DNA from: CAIKMD01 sp036501365
Lineage (GTDB): Bacteria; Pseudomonadota; Alphaproteobacteria; ATCC43930; CGMCC-115725
NCBI GenBank assembly: GCA_036501365.1
Contig: DASYAL010000002.1
Coordinates: 1-64,000, forward strand
DNA: 64,000 bases
Direction: 5' to 3'
Shown: positions 61,482 to 64,000 of the stretch, in pieces
Layout: each line of letters starts with the position of its first letter
Position numbering within the stretch: the stretch's first letter is position 1
Notes under the pieces: generated by a model
What the model saw: the letters and a program-made list of their open reading frames with translations, nothing else
Database searches by the model: none
Told to the model about the DNA's origin: nothing
Program-made: the position numbers and the translations under genes

Positions 61482-62024
61482 TCACAGCAGCTGCGGCTGC
61501 GCGCCTTCATAGAGGATCGTGCCGTCGGCGCGCGGCACCGCGCCGGGGGTGAGCGTCGCCGGCTCACGTTTCTTCGCATCGAAGATGTGCTCGACGGCAA
61601 AACCCGCAGCCAGCAGGTAATCGGCGACGATGCGGCGGTGACACTGCCACCACACCGCCTCGGCACACATGATCGCGGGCGTGCTTGTCCGTCCCATCGC
61701 GGCGAGCGCGTCGAAAGCCGCGCGGAATTCGGGCGTCTCGGCGTAATCGGCATAGTTGCGGAAGGTCTCCACGCGCCACAGCGTATGCGGCGAGGGCACG
61801 CCGTCGGCGCGCTTGCCCCGCCGCCCGCCCAGCGCCGGAAAGTGGCGATAGGCGATGCCGGCCGCAGCCAGCGCCGGCGCAAGATTGTCGCCATTGAAGT
61901 GCGGGTAGCGGCGTGAAGCCGGGAAGCGCCGGATATCGGCCAGCGCGTCGACGCCGGCGGCTTTCAGCGCCTCGATGAAGGCAGCGAGGGGGCGCGTCGA
62001 ATGGCCAATGGTGAAAATCGTCAT
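61482..62024 (-). CDS. DUF488 domain-containing protein
   Basis: A 180-residue protein of the classical DUF488 family. It opens MTIFTIGHSTRPLAAFIEAL, then VDALADIRRFPASRRYPHFN, the ALGGRR segment and IMCAEAVWWQCHRRIVADYL with a conserved Cys/His cluster. The function is not established, though the pattern resembles a Rossmann-like nucleic-acid-related protein. The ATG at 62024 fits the family start. It lies convergent with the orphan gene at 60865-61464 and divergent from the LLM oxidoreductase gene. It is clearly different from the YeaO-like DUF488 at 10549-10908. Confidence 0.8.
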   Translation of the reverse strand: MTIFTIGHSTRPLAAFIEALKAAGVDALADIRRFPASRRYPHFNGDNLAPALAAAGIAYRHFPALGGRRGKRADGVPSPHTLWRVETFRNYADYAETPEFRAAFDALAAMGRTSTPAIMCAEAVWWQCHRRIVADYLLAAGFAVEHIFDAKKREPATLTPGAVPRADGTILYEGAQPQLL

Positions 62025-62078
62025 GCGGATGTTAAATAGGACTTCATCGCGAGTCGCGCGAGTAATGGGAGACGCCTC

Positions 62079-63134
62079 ATGGAATTCGGGATGCAGTTCT
62101 TTCCCGACGTCGGGCCGGCGGAGAAATCGGGCCAGCAATATTTCGATGAATGCCTGCGCCTGACCGAATTATGCGACCCCTATGGCTGGGGTCATGTCCG
62201 CACCGTCGAGCATTATTTCAACGCCTATGGCGGCTATTCGCCCAATCCGCTGCTGTTCCTCACCGCCGCCGCGGCGCGCACCGAACGCGCGCGCCTTATC
62301 ACCGGCGCGGTGCTGCCGATCTTCAACAATCCCCTGAAGCTCGCCGGGGAGATCGGCATGCTCGATGCGATCTCCAACGGCCGGCTCGAGATCGGCTTCG
62401 CGCGCGCCTTTTTGCCGCACGAGTTCTCGCGCTTCGGCGTCTCGGTCGATGAGAGCCGCGAGCGTTTCACCGAAGGGATGGAGCAGGTGCGGCGCTTGCT
62501 CGAAGAAGAAAACGTCACCGCCAAGGGCCGTTTCCATTCCTTCCGTGACGTCACCTCCCTGCCGCGCCCGACCCAGAAACCGCGCCCGCCTTTCTGGGTC
62601 GCGGCGATCGCGACGCCGCAAAGCTTCATCGATACCGGCAAGGCGGGCCACGCGATCATGGCGATCCCGATGGCCGGCGGGGCGATGAAAGAATTGGTCG
62701 ATCTTTATCGCAAAGCCTGGCGCGACGCCGGACATCCCGGCAAAGGCCGCGTGATGCTTGCCTTCCATCTCTTCTGCCACGAGGACCGCGACACCGCGTG
62801 GCGGATCGCGCGCGATCCGCTCAACCGCTATCTCCGCTCGCTGGTGGATGCGGCGTCGGAATGGGCCGGCATGCAGTCGAAGGACTATCCCGGCTACGAC
62901 AAGATTATCGACGTCCTGAGCCGCGAGACCATCGATACGCAGGTGAAGAGCGGCGCCGCCTGGATCGGCACGCCGGACGACATCGCCAAGCAGGTCGTCG
63001 ACTATGCCGACCGAGTCGGCGGCTTCGAGAGCGCGTCGCTGCAGGTGAACTTCAACACGCTCGCTTACGACGAGGCCGAGCGCTCGGCGCGACTGTTCGG
63101 CGAGAAGGTAATGCCGCGATTCGCAAATCTCTGA
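62079..63134 (+). CDS. LLM-class (luciferase-like) flavin-dependent oxidoreductase
   Basis: A 351-residue TIM-barrel enzyme using reduced FMN or F420-like flavin. Family features are GWGHVRTVEHYFNAYGGYSP near the start, a LITGAVLPIFNNPLKLAGEI stretch, SNGRLEIGFARAF (about 100-112), and later PPFWVAAIATPQSF and WIGTPDDIAKQV. It is a likely monooxygenase or reductase for a small organic molecule. The substrate is unknown. It is full length for the family. Confidence 0.85.
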   Translation: MEFGMQFFPDVGPAEKSGQQYFDECLRLTELCDPYGWGHVRTVEHYFNAYGGYSPNPLLFLTAAAARTERARLITGAVLPIFNNPLKLAGEIGMLDAISNGRLEIGFARAFLPHEFSRFGVSVDESRERFTEGMEQVRRLLEEENVTAKGRFHSFRDVTSLPRPTQKPRPPFWVAAIATPQSFIDTGKAGHAIMAIPMAGGAMKELVDLYRKAWRDAGHPGKGRVMLAFHLFCHEDRDTAWRIARDPLNRYLRSLVDAASEWAGMQSKDYPGYDKIIDVLSRETIDTQVKSGAAWIGTPDDIAKQVVDYADRVGGFESASLQVNFNTLAYDEAERSARLFGEKVMPRFANL

Positions 63135-63217
63135 ACTGCGACAATTTGCGGTAAGGACTTTTTAACTACCGACGCCTATCTATGCGCTGCGTCATCGCAA
63201 CGCGTAGGAACAAGCAC

Positions 63218-63394
63218 ATGCCTCATTTTGCCGCCTCGACCGAGCGTCGAGCGCTGTCGGCTATTCTGTCCGACACCGATGTTGCTCGGATCGCCGGTCA
63301 AGCCGACGAAGTCGATGCCATTCTCGACGAGACGATCGATCTCTTGCCGCTCGGCGCACTGGTCGTGCTGAGCGAGCGTCCGCGCGCCGCCTAA
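63218..63394 (+). CDS. Small hypothetical protein
   Basis: A possible 58-residue protein starting MPHFAASTERRALSAILSD, or 70 residues if the ATG at 63182 is used. It has a helix-strand-helix appearance and acidic segments (ADEVDAILDETIDLLPLG), with no signal or membrane helix. Composition fits coding sequence, but there is no homology I recognise and no strong ribosome site. The next gene starts 24 bases later. Confidence 0.35.
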   Translation: MPHFAASTERRALSAILSDTDVARIAGQADEVDAILDETIDLLPLGALVVLSERPRAA

Positions 63395-63418
63395 GCCGCG
63401 TGCTATGCTCGCCGCGTC

Positions 63419-64000
63419 ATGCGGCGAGTCCTCACTCTGGTCTTCGGAATGTTGTTGACGGCGGCTTCGGCCGCCGTAGCGGCTTCTCGTCCGCCTGACG
63501 AGCTGTCGATCGGCGTCACGCAATACGCGTCGACGCTCAATCCCATCATCGACCAGATGTTCGTCAAGGACTATGTCCTCGGCGCGGTCGATCGACCGCT
63601 AGTGACCTACGACGCCGACTGGAAGCTCGTCTGCATGCTCTGCACCGAGTTGCCGAGCTTCGAGAACGGCCGCGCGCAAAAGGTCGATCTCGGCAACGGC
63701 AAGACCGGCGTCGCCGTCACCTTCACGCTTCAGCCGAACGCGCGCTGGGGCGACGGCGTGCCGGTAAGCAGCGATGATGTCGTGTTCAGCTATGAACTCG
63801 GCAAAGATCCGCTCGTTCCGGTCGCCGACGCCAAGGTCTACCAGCGGATCGTGAAAATCGACGTGAAGGACGCCAAGACCTTCACCATCACCCTCGACCG
63901 ATTGACCTTCGATTACGTTGCCGCGCTGCAGAGCTTCTATATTCTGCCGGCGCATCTCGAGCGCGCGGCCTTCGCCGATCCGGCGCAATACCGCTTCCGC
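63419..64000 (+). CDS. ABC transporter solute-binding protein, family 5 (partial)
   Basis: The frame from ATG 63419 is open to the window end (194 codons, no stop). A signal peptide is clear (RRVLTLVFGMLLTAASAAVAA). The mature part has the SBP family 5 opening: LSIGVTQYASTLNPIIDQMF, DRPLVTYDADWKLVCMLCTE, and FTLQPNARWGDGVPVSSDDV, as in oligopeptide and dipeptide-binding proteins. It would capture peptides or nickel-like ligands in the periplasm; the 3' end and transport partners lie outside the window. Confidence 0.87.
   Translation, partial: MRRVLTLVFGMLLTAASAAVAASRPPDELSIGVTQYASTLNPIIDQMFVKDYVLGAVDRPLVTYDADWKLVCMLCTELPSFENGRAQKVDLGNGKTGVAVTFTLQPNARWGDGVPVSSDDVVFSYELGKDPLVPVADAKVYQRIVKIDVKDAKTFTITLDRLTFDYVAALQSFYILPAHLERAAFADPAQYRFR

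Overview
The window is a GC-rich, gene-dense chromosomal segment (third codon positions mostly G or C, many 4-bp start/stop overlaps) from an alphaproteobacterium. Supporting markers are rluD next to rpoH with a divergent small DUF6476-type membrane protein, RNase E with a large acidic insertion in its S1 domain, glnE, a PmtA-like phospholipid N-methyltransferase, a CioAB-type cytochrome bd oxidase and a two-domain cold-shock protein. A Rhodospirillales-like lineage is the best guess from gene order, but this is inference; no rRNA is present. I found no tRNA, rRNA, CRISPR array, transposase, integrase or phage gene.

Layout. 1-9.5 kb: threonine aldolase, DUF6476, RluD, RpoH, a TetR/CocE-hydrolase pair, an AnmK/methyltransferase pair, TyrS and a Tyr-rich lipoprotein. 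9.5-16 kb: quinone oxidoreductase, DUF488, cydAB, small exported proteins, an amidohydrolase and DUF1330. 16-26 kb: AsmA-like protein, GlnE, topoisomerase IB, Bcp peroxiredoxin, ferritin-like DUF455 and a medium-chain reductase. 26-31.6 kb: a NitT/TauT-type ABC importer locus with two substrate-binding proteins, two paralogous permeases and one ATPase. 31.6-44.8 kb: methyltransferase, MFS transporter, prfB (with programmed frameshift), PBP1A, RNase E, aminotransferase, M48 protease, DsbA-like protein and YedK. 44.8-52.5 kb: CysQ, ParA-like ATPase, TsaC/Sua5, GlcD-like oxidase, DmdC-like acyl-CoA dehydrogenase, a PEP-mutase-family protein, a broken AhpD/CMD gene and PmtA. 52.5-64 kb: double cold-shock protein, a hyi/SDR/FAH sugar-acid operon, TonB, ChrA, an ABC-F protein, two orphan genes around an AT-rich promoter region, DUF488, an LLM oxidoreductase and the start of a family-5 solute-binding protein.

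Most genes are housekeeping (translation, wall synthesis and recycling, heat-shock and nitrogen control) mixed with short catabolic or transport operons. I saw no clear new defence or mobile system. The most notable points are recoding and gene-decay events: an RF2 +1 frameshift signal, a CMD gene broken by what looks like an exact 23-bp deletion between 8-bp direct repeats, and a CTG-initiated secreted protein coupled to DUF1330. The dual-permease importer and several orphan genes are the other points worth checking.
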